Positions 8,365 through 16,999 of a stretch of DNA of 64,000 nucleotides are shown here, piece after piece. Location of the stretch: positions 870,501-934,500 of the forward strand of contig NZ_CP112998.1 in the NCBI RefSeq assembly GCF_026625565.1. Direction: 5' to 3'. Within the stretch, counting starts at the first letter, position 1. Each line of letters opens with the position of its first letter. The notes below the pieces were generated by a model, which saw nothing but the letters and a program-made list of their open reading frames with translations, was not told the DNA's origin and ran no database searches. A program made the position numbers and the translations under genes. The DNA comes from Dyadobacter pollutisoli (GTDB taxonomy: Bacteria > Bacteroidota > Bacteroidia > Cytophagales > Spirosomataceae).

Positions 8365-9288
8365 TCAGGAAACTGCCAGCTTTTGGCTATAGAATTCCGT
8401 TAGCTTGCCGACCGCCTGGTCGACGTACTGGGGTATGTCATACAGAGCAATATGGGTAGCACCATCCACGACAAATAACTCTTTTTCCCCGCACGCCAGG
8501 CTATATGCCTGATCGCTGAAAAATTTGGTATCCGCCTTGCTTCCTGCGATCAAAAGGATGGGTTGCGTAAGCAGCAAGCTTATTTGATCGAATGCCGAGA
8601 AAGCCATCATTCTGTCCGTTCCCGTAAAAAGGTATTTATTCACTGAATTTGGATGTTGGGCCCTGGGCGTTCTATAATAGTCGTGGCCTTCCCTCAATAA
8701 GTCGGGCGTATTTTCATTGATCTCTTCTTTTGTTTCGGGTACCCAGTGCATATAGAGAGGTTCGGCGCCCTCCGCTTCGGCTGTGCGTTGTTCCCCCACT
8801 TTGGTAAGCATATCCAGCAAAACCGGGGCGGGTGTTTCGTTGCCAAGAAAGTTCCTGAATCCCTCGCCCATAGGAGAAGCGCTGACTGTCGCTACGGCTT
8901 TGAACCGATGCTCTGTTTGCGCTACACTGATCGCATATCCACCACCCGCGCAGATTCCAAATACACCCATACGGGCAGTATCAATATAAGGAAGGGTAGA
9001 CAAAAAGTCAGCAGCCGCGCGTGCATCTTCCACTCTTGCGGTAGGATCTTCCAAATAACGGGGCAACCCTTCACTTTCGCCCTGATAGGAAGCATCGAAC
9101 GTCAATACCACAAATCCATTTTTTGCCAACCGTGAAGCATACAATCCGATAGTCTGTTCCTTAACACCCCCAGCGGGATGGATACATACAATCGCAGGAT
9201 ATGTACTGGTTTCTGTGAAGTCATTCGGGAGATGGATTTCAGCTGCCATTTTCAGGCCCTTATTTTTAAATGTTGTTGCTTTTTTCAT
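8365..9288 (-). CDS. Alpha/beta hydrolase with Cys nucleophile (dienelactone-hydrolase-like)
   Basis: A 307-residue cytosolic alpha/beta hydrolase. The oxyanion region is AIVCIHPAGGVKEQ (about residues 32-45). The nucleophile elbow reads GICAGGGYA (near residue 120), with Cys where most hydrolases have Ser. This is the dienelactone hydrolase pattern and also occurs in a widespread group of uncharacterised hydrolases. The acid lies in ILLIAGSKADTKFF and the histidine in VVDGATHIALYDIP near residue 282. It lies 42 bases after an SDR gene on the same strand and ends the transcription unit at a hairpin. Substrate is unknown; the cluster context suggests a small lactone or ester. Confidence 0.85.
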   Translation of the reverse strand: MKKATTFKNKGLKMAAEIHLPNDFTETSTYPAIVCIHPAGGVKEQTIGLYASRLAKNGFVVLTFDASYQGESEGLPRYLEDPTARVEDARAAADFLSTLPYIDTARMGVFGICAGGGYAISVAQTEHRFKAVATVSASPMGEGFRNFLGNETPAPVLLDMLTKVGEQRTAEAEGAEPLYMHWVPETKEEINENTPDLLREGHDYYRTPRAQHPNSVNKYLFTGTDRMMAFSAFDQISLLLTQPILLIAGSKADTKFFSDQAYSLACGEKELFVVDGATHIALYDIPQYVDQAVGKLTEFYSQKLAVS

Positions 9289-9330
9289 TTCAGTTTAGCT
9301 TAGTAATATGTTGGGAGTTAGAGCCGAAAC

Positions 9331-10077
9331 CTACCGGTTGACCTGGTTAAAGACCATATCGGCCTTGTCGCTATGAGCGGCGCGGTAAAGGTTCAGGGCC
9401 ATGCCGATGGCCAGTTCAAATTGATCATTCTGCACTGCCTGAAATGTTTCGGAAGCTACCTGCGAAGGAGAAATGCCCTCTACTTCACGCTCCCTGTGTG
9501 AACCCTGGTGCCCGAGCTCGGTGTCCACAATGGGTGGCGCTATTTCGAAGACTTTGACCGAAGTATCTTTTAATTGATGCCGTGCGGACAGGGTAAAAGA
9601 ATGAAGGGCCGCCTTGGTGGCGCAGTATACTGCCGTCGCTACGACGGGGATGTATGCAAGCCCGGAAGTAATGTTGATAATGGCGGCCTCCTCTTGTTTG
9701 ATCAAATGCGGCACGAACAGATTTGCGAGGTGTATAGGCGAAATCAGATTAGTCGTCACTTCACTGGTTATTGCCTCGACCGTGTTCTCCTTCTTTATAA
9801 AAAAAGTGTTTTGAATCCCTGCACTGTTCACCAGGATATTCAGACCGGGAAAATTAGAAGTAACCCAATCACGAAGTTCAATCCTGTCGTCGGGGCTACT
9901 GATATCGGCAACCCTGGTATGCAGGCCAGGAAACCTGCTTTTTACTTCTGCAAGCTTATCTGCTCTTCGGCCGCAAATGATAACTGTATTGCCATTTTCG
10001 AGGAATTTTTGAGCTATCGCGAGCCCTATTCCACTTCCGCCCCCGGTAATTAATATGGTGTTGTTGCTTGTTTTCAT
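9331..10077 (-). CDS. Short-chain dehydrogenase/reductase (SDR), DltE-like
   Basis: A 248-residue classical SDR. The NAD(P)-binding motif is ILITGGGSGIGLAIAQ (residues 8-23), with CGRRADK after the second strand indicating an NADP preference. NSAG at about residue 87 supports the active site, and the catalytic tetrad is completed by INITSG (Ser) and YCATKAA (Tyr and Lys, about residues 152-156). The sequence around PPIVDTELGHQGSHRE resembles the DltE-like group. It is the first gene after the hairpin at 10106-10147 and is followed by the alpha/beta hydrolase, so the two probably form one unit. Substrate is not predictable. Confidence 0.9.
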   Translation of the reverse strand: MKTSNNTILITGGGSGIGLAIAQKFLENGNTVIICGRRADKLAEVKSRFPGLHTRVADISSPDDRIELRDWVTSNFPGLNILVNSAGIQNTFFIKKENTVEAITSEVTTNLISPIHLANLFVPHLIKQEEAAIINITSGLAYIPVVATAVYCATKAALHSFTLSARHQLKDTSVKVFEIAPPIVDTELGHQGSHREREVEGISPSQVASETFQAVQNDQFELAIGMALNLYRAAHSDKADMVFNQVNR

Positions 10078-10105
10078 TACGTTTTGGTTTGTTGATTTGA
10101 TAAAT

Positions 10106-10147
10106 ACGTAAAAGCCTGTCTGCGGGCAAGCAAACAGGCTTTTACGT
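10106..10147 (-). terminator. Intrinsic terminator between the DJ-1 and SDR genes
   Basis: A perfect 14-bp stem ACGTAAAAGCCTGT / ACAGGCTTTTACGT (10106-10119 and 10134-10147) with a 14-base loop begins six bases after the DJ-1 gene stop on the minus strand. It separates the DJ-1/85-residue unit from the SDR/hydrolase unit. Confidence 0.75.
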
Positions 10148-10152
10148 TCCTT

Positions 10153-10827
10153 TTAAGTTAAAGCAGTTAAAAGCGCCTTACCTACACTCGAAGCTGATTG
10201 CGGATTCTGGCCGGTTATAAGGCGGTCATCTACGGCGGTGTTATTACTCCAATTCGGCGCCTGCTTATGCAATGCGCCGCGGGCTTCCAGGGCCTCAGCC
10301 AATAGAAAGGGTACTACCTTCGTAGACTGCACTTCCTCCTCCTCCTCATCATTAGTGAATGCAGCTACTTTTTTGCCAGCAACTAAATAAGTGCCGTCGC
10401 TAAGTGTAGCGTTTACGAAGGCTGCCGGACCATGGCATACGGCTGAAACGATCTTGCCGTCTTCGTAGATTTCACGGATGGCGCTGAGTACCGACGGCGT
10501 CTCGGGGAAATCCCACATCGTTCCATGGCCTCCGGCAAAGAATATCGCATCGTATGGATTCAGATCCACATCTTCCAAATTGGCCGTATGTTCAATTTTG
10601 CGGCGAAACTCATCGTCCGTCCAATATTTCGCATTGACAGGGTCATTTAAGTCCTCTAACCCGTCCAGCGGCGCGGCCCCGCCCTTGATGGATGCAATAT
10701 CCACCCGGATACCGGCACCTTCCAGGACCGAAAGCGGGTGCGTGACCTCGCTCAGGTTAAATCCGGTGGGGATCCCCGTGTCTCCTTTTTGGTCACAGCT
10801 TGTAACCACAAACAGTACTTTCTTCAT
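10153..10827 (-). CDS. DJ-1/PfpI family protein (type 1 glutamine amidotransferase-like)
   Basis: A 224-residue member of the DJ-1/Hsp31 superfamily. Glu27 (NLSEVTHP), Cys131 and His132 (VSAVCHGPAAF) form the expected nucleophile-elbow triad or dyad, and the AIFFAGGHGTMWDF loop (residues about 104-117) is the family's glycine-rich segment. Members act as glyoxalase III, deglycase-type or redox-stress proteins; the exact role here is inference. It overlaps no gene but begins three bases after the small upstream ORF, which implies translational coupling. Such proteins often sit with reductases in reactive-aldehyde clusters, consistent with the neighbouring SDR. Confidence 0.9.
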   Translation of the reverse strand: MKKVLFVVTSCDQKGDTGIPTGFNLSEVTHPLSVLEGAGIRVDIASIKGGAAPLDGLEDLNDPVNAKYWTDDEFRRKIEHTANLEDVDLNPYDAIFFAGGHGTMWDFPETPSVLSAIREIYEDGKIVSAVCHGPAAFVNATLSDGTYLVAGKKVAAFTNDEEEEEVQSTKVVPFLLAEALEARGALHKQAPNWSNNTAVDDRLITGQNPQSASSVGKALLTALT

Positions 10828-10830
10828 ATT

Positions 10831-11088
10831 TTAAAATTGTTTGTCGAGAAGTGTGTATTCGGTTTTTTCAAAATGTTTGGAAAGGGGTAGTTGGGAGATC
10901 AGTTGCTTTACCGTTCCCAAGTCGGTTTCATTGAAGACCAGCACGGCGCCACCGCCTGCCTCTTTCACGAAAATGTGTGCTAGGATTCCTTTTTGCTGCC
11001 ACTCTGCCACTACGGCAAACTCTCCCTTTAAAACCTCTTCGATATTTTCAACCTTGCCTAAGGTCGTATTGACCATTATCGTATTCAT
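10831..11088 (-). CDS. Small ferredoxin-like-fold protein, 85 residues
   Basis: Unassigned by name, but the pattern is clear: NTIMVNTTLGKVENIEEVLKG, a helix, AEWQQKGILAHIFVKEAGGG, then VLVFNETDLGTVKQLISQLP and a final LSKHFEKTEYTLL strand. This beta-alpha-beta layout matches the dimeric alpha-beta barrel group that includes muconolactone isomerase and YciI-like proteins. Such proteins may be small isomerases, lyases or monooxygenase subunits. It is immediately upstream of the DJ-1 gene (three-base gap), so the two are surely co-transcribed. Catalytic residues are not evident. Confidence 0.75.
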   Translation of the reverse strand: MNTIMVNTTLGKVENIEEVLKGEFAVVAEWQQKGILAHIFVKEAGGGAVLVFNETDLGTVKQLISQLPLSKHFEKTEYTLLDKQF

Positions 11089-11225
11089 AAGTTTTCCTTT
11101 TTGATGGCAAAGCTACGACTGGTCACCCGTACCGTGTTAAGCGCATTAGCACCAATGCTTATGAATTTCAAACCAATTCAACATCCGTCGTTAGACTTAA
11201 GAGATGATTAAAAGCATCTTTCAAC

Positions 11226-12251
11226 TTAATACAGGTGCAGTAGCCGCTCGGCATTTTTATAGCCAATATTATTTTTGTCCTCGTCGGATATAGCAGCATT
11301 GTCCAGGAAGCCACGGGTGTTTTCATCAATCAAGAAAGGATAATCGCCCGAATAAATAATCTGGTCTGAACCGACCTGGGACAAGGCAAATAGCAGGTGG
11401 GCCTCGGAGAAAAGGCCGCTGGGCGTGATAGAAATATTACTCCGATAATACTCGGAGATCTTACGGTCCACTTTGAGCATTTTGCCTAACTGGTCATCCA
11501 ACCGGTTTAGAAAGAAAGGTACCAATTCACCCCAATGCCCCGAAATGAGCTTCAGTCCTGGCAACTTATCCAACAGCCCAGAGGCGATCAGGCGGACGAT
11601 GCCTATACCGGAATCCACATGCCAGCCGTAACCGGCAGATGCAAACATCGCGGCTGCAACGGCAGACCAGTCGGTACTTTGATAGTAATATCCTGCAATG
11701 TGTTCGGCAATGATAGCAGGATGCATATAAACAGGCACATCCAGGGATTGGGCTGTTGAAAAGATCGGGAAAAATTCAGCTTGATCGAAAAACGCTCCGT
11801 TAAATGTTCCTGACAGCATAGCGCCTTTCAGGCCGAGCTCAGCCACAGACCTTTCCAGCTCTGCACTTGCGGCTAGCGGGTCAACCACCGGCAGAACGGC
11901 AAATCCGGAAAATCTTGTAGGATACTTTTTAATAAGCGCTGCCAGTTCATCATTGGCGGCCCTGCATAAATCAATGGCAAGTGCTTTGTCGGTGATGTTC
12001 TGAGGACTTGAAGGTCCGTAGAACAGCACCTGCATATCGATCCCGCCGGCATCCATAAATTGTATGCGCCGCTGTCCTACATCTTCAATGTCGGCCGTAG
12101 GCAAAGCCATTGCCATGAAGTCTTTTTGCACGCTGCTTACGGCTGCTCTTCCACTATTTTGAGTGCTATTGAATTCGGATACCTTCTGTGAGATTTCTTT
12201 CAGCATAAAGTGTTCTTCAATAGTGATGATTTTATCAACAGGCTTTATCAT
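11226..12251 (-). CDS. Amidohydrolase family 2 protein (resorcylate/ACMS-decarboxylase-like)
   Basis: A 341-residue TIM-barrel amidohydrolase. The N-terminal metal-site region reads KIITIEEHFML, less canonical than HxH (E-E-H). Downstream are VPVYMHP (about residue 177, the metal His), LISGHWGELVPFFLNRLDD (about residue 237) and IIYSGDYPF (about residue 300, catalytic Asp). The GHWGE-F-R-D block is the hallmark of the nonoxidative decarboxylase subgroup with gamma-resorcylate decarboxylase and aminocarboxymuconate-semialdehyde decarboxylase. The likely reaction is therefore decarboxylation or hydrolysis of a small aromatic or carboxylate compound; substrate is inference. It lies 87 bases downstream of an AraC gene on the same strand. 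Confidence 0.85.
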   Translation of the reverse strand: MIKPVDKIITIEEHFMLKEISQKVSEFNSTQNSGRAAVSSVQKDFMAMALPTADIEDVGQRRIQFMDAGGIDMQVLFYGPSSPQNITDKALAIDLCRAANDELAALIKKYPTRFSGFAVLPVVDPLAASAELERSVAELGLKGAMLSGTFNGAFFDQAEFFPIFSTAQSLDVPVYMHPAIIAEHIAGYYYQSTDWSAVAAAMFASAGYGWHVDSGIGIVRLIASGLLDKLPGLKLISGHWGELVPFFLNRLDDQLGKMLKVDRKISEYYRSNISITPSGLFSEAHLLFALSQVGSDQIIYSGDYPFLIDENTRGFLDNAAISDEDKNNIGYKNAERLLHLY

Positions 12252-12338
12252 CTGTTTTCGATTTAAGTTTGTCTTAATTGCTCGGCTTGCAGGGCTAAAA
12301 TGTTGATTAGTCGCAGCATTCCTATTTGCCTTGAAAAT

Positions 12339-13181
12339 TCAAACCATTTCCCGATAGATGCGCGGGCTCAGGCCTGTGATCTTTTTGAATAGACCGTCGA
12401 AATGGGAATGATATTCAAAACCCAGGCAGTGGGCTATTTCTGAAATACTCCAATCCGTATGTTGTAAGAGAATCCGGGCTTCGGTGATGATCCTTTCGTT
12501 GATGATCTTCAAAATGGTCTTTCCGGTCTCTTTTTTTAGCATCCTGTTGAGATAGTTGGGATGGACACCGAGCCGCCCTGCAAAGTCTGTCGGTTTGGTG
12601 AATTGAATGGACTTTCTTTTATTTTCAACCGGAAATTGTGTATCCAGCATTCTTAGAAACAGCGTGGAAATCCTTAGTGAAGCTGTTTTATGAGCTGTCC
12701 TTTCAGAGTAGCCCGCAACGGCCCTGGACTTTAATGCCTCATGGACCAGAATACAGATAAAGCTTCTGATCATTTCCTGCCTTTTTACATAATCACCGCC
12801 ATTTTCCTCTAAAATCCTTTTGAAAATGAAGTTGACATTGGCAATCTGTGTTTGATCTTGCAATTCATATACGGGGAGGTTCCCAATGTTGAACACCGAC
12901 AGCGATCCTATGTTATCAAAGTATTCGGCGCCTTTCAGGAAATCTTCGGTAAACAGGCAACCATAGCCATTTTGGGTATCAGATACGATTTCCCAGGAAT
13001 ACGGCGTATTGATGTTGCCGAAAAACAGGCATGTACCCGACAGGTTTACGCATTTATCGGCAAAATAGACCCTGCTTTCACCGGTGACCAGACAAATCCG
13101 GTATAGGTCCTTCCTGCCAAAGGAAGGGACATAATTGCACAGGCTCTCGATTTGGAATGCTTTGAAGTCATTTGATTTCAT
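12339..13181 (-). CDS. AraC-family transcriptional regulator
   Basis: A 280-residue regulator with an N-terminal cupin-like part (residues about 10-170; RVYFADKCVNLSGTCLFFGN) and a C-terminal double HTH. The first HTH contains LGVHPNYLNRMLKKETGKT and the second SISEIAHCLGFEYHSHFDGL, followed by FKKITGLSPRIYREM. Arg-to-Asp replacement in HSHFDGLFKK differs from the usual HFTRLFK. The gene lies between the metallo-hydrolase and the amidohydrolase on the same strand and may control one or both. Confidence 0.9.
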   Translation of the reverse strand: MKSNDFKAFQIESLCNYVPSFGRKDLYRICLVTGESRVYFADKCVNLSGTCLFFGNINTPYSWEIVSDTQNGYGCLFTEDFLKGAEYFDNIGSLSVFNIGNLPVYELQDQTQIANVNFIFKRILEENGGDYVKRQEMIRSFICILVHEALKSRAVAGYSERTAHKTASLRISTLFLRMLDTQFPVENKRKSIQFTKPTDFAGRLGVHPNYLNRMLKKETGKTILKIINERIITEARILLQHTDWSISEIAHCLGFEYHSHFDGLFKKITGLSPRIYREMV

Positions 13182-13230
13182 CCATAGTGGTTTTTAGCAA
13201 TCTGATTGTTAGGATGGATTGGAGATGATT

Positions 13231-14121
13231 TTATTGCTTTTCCCTCAGCGGTTTCAACACATAGGCTTCACCGGGTGCCAGCACAACCACGCGGCCTGGA
13301 TTTACCACCAGTTTTTTAAGAACTTCGGGGTCTGCATTAAACGGTGTAAAATCCGGTGCATCCACGGTGCCCCAGTGAGATAATAGTAAAGGCGTATCGG
13401 GGTAGGCACTGGCTATTTTTAGAGCGCCCTCTAGCGTAAAATGCCACTCGTTGTCGGAAAAATCAAACAGGATAGCGTCGGGGGGAACCATGGTCAAGTG
13501 CTCGGGCATCAACTTTGAATCCCCTTCTGCCCAAATCGTGCCGTTCGCTGTCCGGATCAGAAAGCCCGCGCAATCCGCCTTTTTAAAATGCCTTGTTTTG
13601 TTGGGAGCATAATTTTGCCAGTCATGATCGGCAGGGGTCAGGGTAACCTTTATCTTTCCGACATCAAAAACGTCACCGATTCCGTGTCCGGTCGATCTGA
13701 ATCCTTGGTTTTTCATTAGCGAATCGACATAGGCAGTAGCATGATACATCCCGGTAAGCTGAGCAAGATCTGTCAGTGTTGGAATACTATAGTGGTCGTT
13801 GTCGCTATGGGTAATTAGCACGGCGTCCAAACGGGGAACATCTTTTGGCTCAATGGGCGCTTTGAAAAGTACCGGCATGTCGAATCCCTTCAACAAGGGA
13901 TCAACCATCAAGGTGGTTCCTTGGCTGTTGATAAAAAAACCACCATTGCCCATCCATCTGATCACGGTCTGCTCGGACTTTTGAAAGGCTTCTTTGCCAA
14001 ATGGTATTGGGGCGTGTGGTGTGGCCTGTGCCCTTTTATTGAGGGGCTTTTTGACAGTGGTCTGGGCATGTACGCTCAGGGTGATCACTGAGAGTGTTGC
14101 TATTAAAACAATATTTTTCAT
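13231..14121 (-). CDS. Exported metallo-beta-lactamase-fold hydrolase (UlaG-like)
   Basis: A 296-residue protein with a 20-residue signal peptide ending at VHAQ. The metal motif is VLITHSDNDHYS: H105, D107-x-D109-H110, in the UlaG/MBL-like H-x-x-x-D-H arrangement. IRWMGNGGFFINSQGTTLMV forms the first strands of the fold, TPADHDWQ and IWAEGDSKLM provide further ligands, and LLSHWGT provides the final histidine. Family members hydrolyse lactones, phosphodiesters or N-acyl bonds. Its periplasmic location and its place 53 bases after the double-CMD gene suggest that they act together on an exported or incoming small molecule. Confidence 0.88.
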   Translation of the reverse strand: MKNIVLIATLSVITLSVHAQTTVKKPLNKRAQATPHAPIPFGKEAFQKSEQTVIRWMGNGGFFINSQGTTLMVDPLLKGFDMPVLFKAPIEPKDVPRLDAVLITHSDNDHYSIPTLTDLAQLTGMYHATAYVDSLMKNQGFRSTGHGIGDVFDVGKIKVTLTPADHDWQNYAPNKTRHFKKADCAGFLIRTANGTIWAEGDSKLMPEHLTMVPPDAILFDFSDNEWHFTLEGALKIASAYPDTPLLLSHWGTVDAPDFTPFNADPEVLKKLVVNPGRVVVLAPGEAYVLKPLREKQ

Positions 14122-14174
14122 GATGTTGAATTAGCTTAATGGTGATACCGGATCCTATTATACGTTGCCCGGTG

Positions 14175-15242
14175 TTATTGGCTTCCTAGTTTTTTAAATA
14201 CCAGGTTCATGGCTTGCGGGTCGATTGCATACATATCCACCAGTTTTAATGTCTTGACCATTTTCATTGTCGTCGTTTTGTAATGCAGAAAATGCGGGGT
14301 CTGCAAATGTGACTTGTAAGCGGCCTGGTTGGCGTAGATTTCCACGATCCTGATCTGGCCGGGGTTTTCCTTTTGGTACATAGGATAAATAGCAATCACC
14401 CCCGGCTCGATTTTCACTGATTCTGATGATTCCTGTCCGAGAATGGCTTTATACGCTGCCAGGTATTCGGGTAGAATCTCGATCTCGGAGATTCTAATCA
14501 TCATGTCCGGCTGGATAACCGGTAGTGCCGGCTGCGCTATCGCTTTCCTTAAAGTATTGGCTTGCGCCCTGCCGACATACTTTTCGATCAGTCCTGCCAG
14601 TTCAATCAACTGCCCATCCGTAACCCCAGTGCGCTTGCCCATCGTGATGTGTGCCTGCAGCTGCGACTCCACGCCAGCCATGGCCGCCAGAGCAGAAATC
14701 GTCACCAATTCGCGTTGACGATGATTCAATACATCACGGCTGAATATATCCGCAAACAAATGCTCTTTTAAAAACGTATCAATGATGGGCGCAAAGGCAT
14801 TGACGCCCGTCTTTGGTCCTCCTTCTTCTTTGCCAGTTAATTGCTGTAGCGTGCGTTTACCGGTCTCGTACTTATCTGCGATTGTGATGGGGGCCGCGTC
14901 TTTCCCTTCCGCATCTTTAATCCCTTTGGCTTTCCTTTCGTCCAGCACGGACATCAGGGCATTTATCGCATTCAGGCTCCGCGGGAAGCCGCAATAGGCA
15001 TAAAGCTGCACCAGCGCCTCCTTTATTTCATTGACCGTGAGACCTGCATCCAATCCTGTACTGAGTGCCGTTTGGAGTGGTGGCATGTTGCCGGTGGCAG
15101 TCAGTGCCGCGATGGCCGCCATGCTTTGCTGGTGTTCATTTAAAGCGGCAGCGTTGTTAATTTTATGCTGTGCATGCATCGTACTGAGGTTTATTGTGCA
15201 GACAAAAAGCAGTGTCCATTTAAGAAATTTATTTTTGCCCAT
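14175..15242 (-). CDS. Secreted double carboxymuconolactone-decarboxylase-like protein fused to a monooxygenase-type domain
   Basis: A 355-residue fusion. After a signal peptide (about residues 1-24, ending TMHAQ) come two carboxymuconolactone-decarboxylase-like repeats: one at about 35-115 (GLTVNEIKEALVQLYAYCGF) and one at about 135-235 (RQRELVTISALAAMAGVESQ). Residues about 245-340 resemble the antibiotic-biosynthesis-monooxygenase/quinol-monooxygenase ferredoxin fold (MIRISEIEILPEYLAAYKAI, then VEIYANQAAYKSHLQTPHF). Known CMD-family proteins are decarboxylases, lactonases or alkylhydroperoxidases. The second repeat lacks a CxxC, so a peroxidase role is doubtful. It is the first gene of a minus-strand unit, divergent from an AraC regulator 153 bases away that probably controls it. 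Confidence 0.85.
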   Translation of the reverse strand: MGKNKFLKWTLLFVCTINLSTMHAQHKINNAAALNEHQQSMAAIAALTATGNMPPLQTALSTGLDAGLTVNEIKEALVQLYAYCGFPRSLNAINALMSVLDERKAKGIKDAEGKDAAPITIADKYETGKRTLQQLTGKEEGGPKTGVNAFAPIIDTFLKEHLFADIFSRDVLNHRQRELVTISALAAMAGVESQLQAHITMGKRTGVTDGQLIELAGLIEKYVGRAQANTLRKAIAQPALPVIQPDMMIRISEIEILPEYLAAYKAILGQESSESVKIEPGVIAIYPMYQKENPGQIRIVEIYANQAAYKSHLQTPHFLHYKTTTMKMVKTLKLVDMYAIDPQAMNLVFKKLGSQ

Positions 15243-15370
15243 GTGGTGTGCTGATTGATTGTTTTACAAATTTCGCCATTACCGTCTTTTTGCATTTATA
15301 CAGAATACAGAAGTATTTACCACTTTTACTGAATTGATGGAAATGAGACCTATTACACGCATCAGTTCGC

Positions 15371-15378
15371 TAGATTTG
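15371..15378 (+). promoter_or_regulatory. Candidate -7 promoter element of the AraC gene
   Basis: TAGATTTG fits TAnnTTTG exactly and lies 17 bases before the AraC start codon, implying a very short leader. The same octamer precedes the response-regulator gene at 39635. No clear -33 TTTG is present. Confidence 0.35.
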
Positions 15379-15395
15379 TCTAAAACATTAGCGCT

Positions 15396-16292
15396 ATGGA
15401 ACACCTGGACAGGATCGATACCATAAAACAGTACAATGATGCAATGGGGGTAGACACCCGGCACCCATTGGTAAGTGTAGTAAATTTTGATCAGATGCCA
15501 ACCTACCAATACTTTCGGAGGTATATGGGAGTATATGCTATTTTCCTCAAATACGTCAAATGCGGTGACATGCGGTATGGGTGCCAGCCCTACGACTATG
15601 AAGATGGTACTTTGGTGTTCATATCACCCGGACAGGTATATGGGATCGATAGCAACGGCCAGATCATCAAACCCTGGGGAAGGGCGCTGGTGTTTCACCC
15701 CGATTTGATTGCCGGTACGCACCTGGGGAAACAGATCAAAGATTATTCGTTCTTTTCTTATGAGGTAAATGAGGCTTTGCATTTATCTAAAAAAGAAAGA
15801 GCGACCATCAACGATTGCCTACAGAAAATCGACACCGAGATAGAACTCAACATTGACAAGCACAGCAAAACACTTATCGTTTCCAATATAGAGCTCCTTT
15901 TGAATTACTGCATGCGGTTCTATGACAGGCAGTTTATTACCAGAAGCCACGTCAATAAGGACATCCTGGTGCGCTTTGAAAACCTGCTCAGCGATTATTT
16001 CAAATCCGGCCTGGGGCGGACGCTGGGTTTGCCGACTGTTGCCTATTGTGCCGAGCAACTGCATATATCTCCTAATTACTTTGGTGATCTCATTAAAAAA
16101 GAGTCTGGCTGTACAGCATTGGATTACATTCAATCAAAACTGATTGACGAAGCGAAGGGCAAGATTTTTGACCCTGCGAAATCCATCAATGAAATAGCGG
16201 ATGAGCTCGGCTTTAAATACCAGCAGCATTTTACCCGCCTGTTTAAGCAAAAGGTGGGCGTCACACCTAACGAGTACCGAAATGTCAATTAG
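15396..16292 (+). CDS. AraC-family transcriptional regulator
   Basis: A 298-residue regulator with the N-terminal cupin-type sensing domain of Bacteroidota AraC proteins (residues about 20-180; GTLVFISPGQVYGIDSNGQ and RALVFHPDLIAGTHLG) and a C-terminal double HTH: CAEQLHISPNYFGDLIKKES and SINEIADELGFKYQQHFTRL, then FKQKVGVTPNEYRNVN. It is transcribed away from the double-CMD/metallo-hydrolase unit, and this divergent layout makes those genes its likely targets. A broken relative of its C-terminus survives at 54181-54335. Confidence 0.92.
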   Translation: MEHLDRIDTIKQYNDAMGVDTRHPLVSVVNFDQMPTYQYFRRYMGVYAIFLKYVKCGDMRYGCQPYDYEDGTLVFISPGQVYGIDSNGQIIKPWGRALVFHPDLIAGTHLGKQIKDYSFFSYEVNEALHLSKKERATINDCLQKIDTEIELNIDKHSKTLIVSNIELLLNYCMRFYDRQFITRSHVNKDILVRFENLLSDYFKSGLGRTLGLPTVAYCAEQLHISPNYFGDLIKKESGCTALDYIQSKLIDEAKGKIFDPAKSINEIADELGFKYQQHFTRLFKQKVGVTPNEYRNVN

Positions 16293-16368
16293 TGAAAAGG
16301 CCAAAACTTTGACTGTTGTTTTAGAAGGTTGTGCTATAAGCTCTAAGCAATAGTATTTTAGCCTTTGG

Positions 16369-16728
16369 TCAGATAAATAGTTCTCTCAATAAATGCTTCC
16401 TTTGTCTGCTTAGCAGGACCTGTTCACCTCCTTCCATTAACAAGTAGCCTCCGTCTTCCTTTTTATAGGATAAGATCCGGTTTTTGTTCACCAGAAATGA
16501 TTGATGCGTTCGTATGAAACCGTACGGCTCTAGGAGAAATTCGTATTCACCAATTGGTTTGCTGACGGTTATAGGCCCAACTCCTTTGATAGAAAAAGTT
16601 GTGTAACTGTTACTCGAACGGCAGAAAATGATGTCATCTATGGATACGTACCGCACTTCCGTGGCTTCCGGTAGTGCAATTTTCTTCTGACGTTTGCTGT
16701 GCATGTTTTCAAAGGATTGAATGAGCAT
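16369..16728 (-). CDS. LytTR DNA-binding protein without receiver domain
   Basis: A 119-residue LytTR domain. Marks are KKIALPEATEVRYVSIDDII, the recognition region FCRSSNSYTTFSI, then FIRTHQSFLVNKNRILSYKK and VLLSRQRKHLLRELFI. The sequence matches the C-terminal half of AgrA/LytR-type response regulators, and the receiver domain is missing. It may be a genuine stand-alone LytTR regulator, which is common in Bacteroidota, or the surviving tail of a response regulator; no receiver-like frame was found upstream. It is convergent with the AraC gene, and no kinase is next to it. Confidence 0.75.
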   Translation of the reverse strand: MLIQSFENMHSKRQKKIALPEATEVRYVSIDDIIFCRSSNSYTTFSIKGVGPITVSKPIGEYEFLLEPYGFIRTHQSFLVNKNRILSYKKEDGGYLLMEGGEQVLLSRQRKHLLRELFI

Positions 16729-16999
16729 GCCAATCTGTATTTCCCGGTCGCGCTACCTCGTTTACCGAACAACTACATGCTCTGGAATAAGCCGTAATGG
16801 CTTGAAAGAAACAGAACCAGCAATACGATGACGGTTATCAAAGTTATATTAAGTGCGGTTTCCAGTGAATTCCGCTTAAATCAAAAAACTAAGGCCACGC
16901 ACTGCCGAGTACAGCATCAAAGTTAGGGCGAATCGAGTTGGTTTGTCGGCAGGTTTAAGAATAAAGAGAGATTACAACGATAAAAAAATACGAATCAAA

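Noticed and set aside
16760..16870. Short minus-strand hydrophobic frame (about 30 residues, LITVIVLLVLFLSSHYG)
   Set aside because: No start codon and a stop just upstream; may be the end of a lost membrane protein but cannot be supported as a gene.
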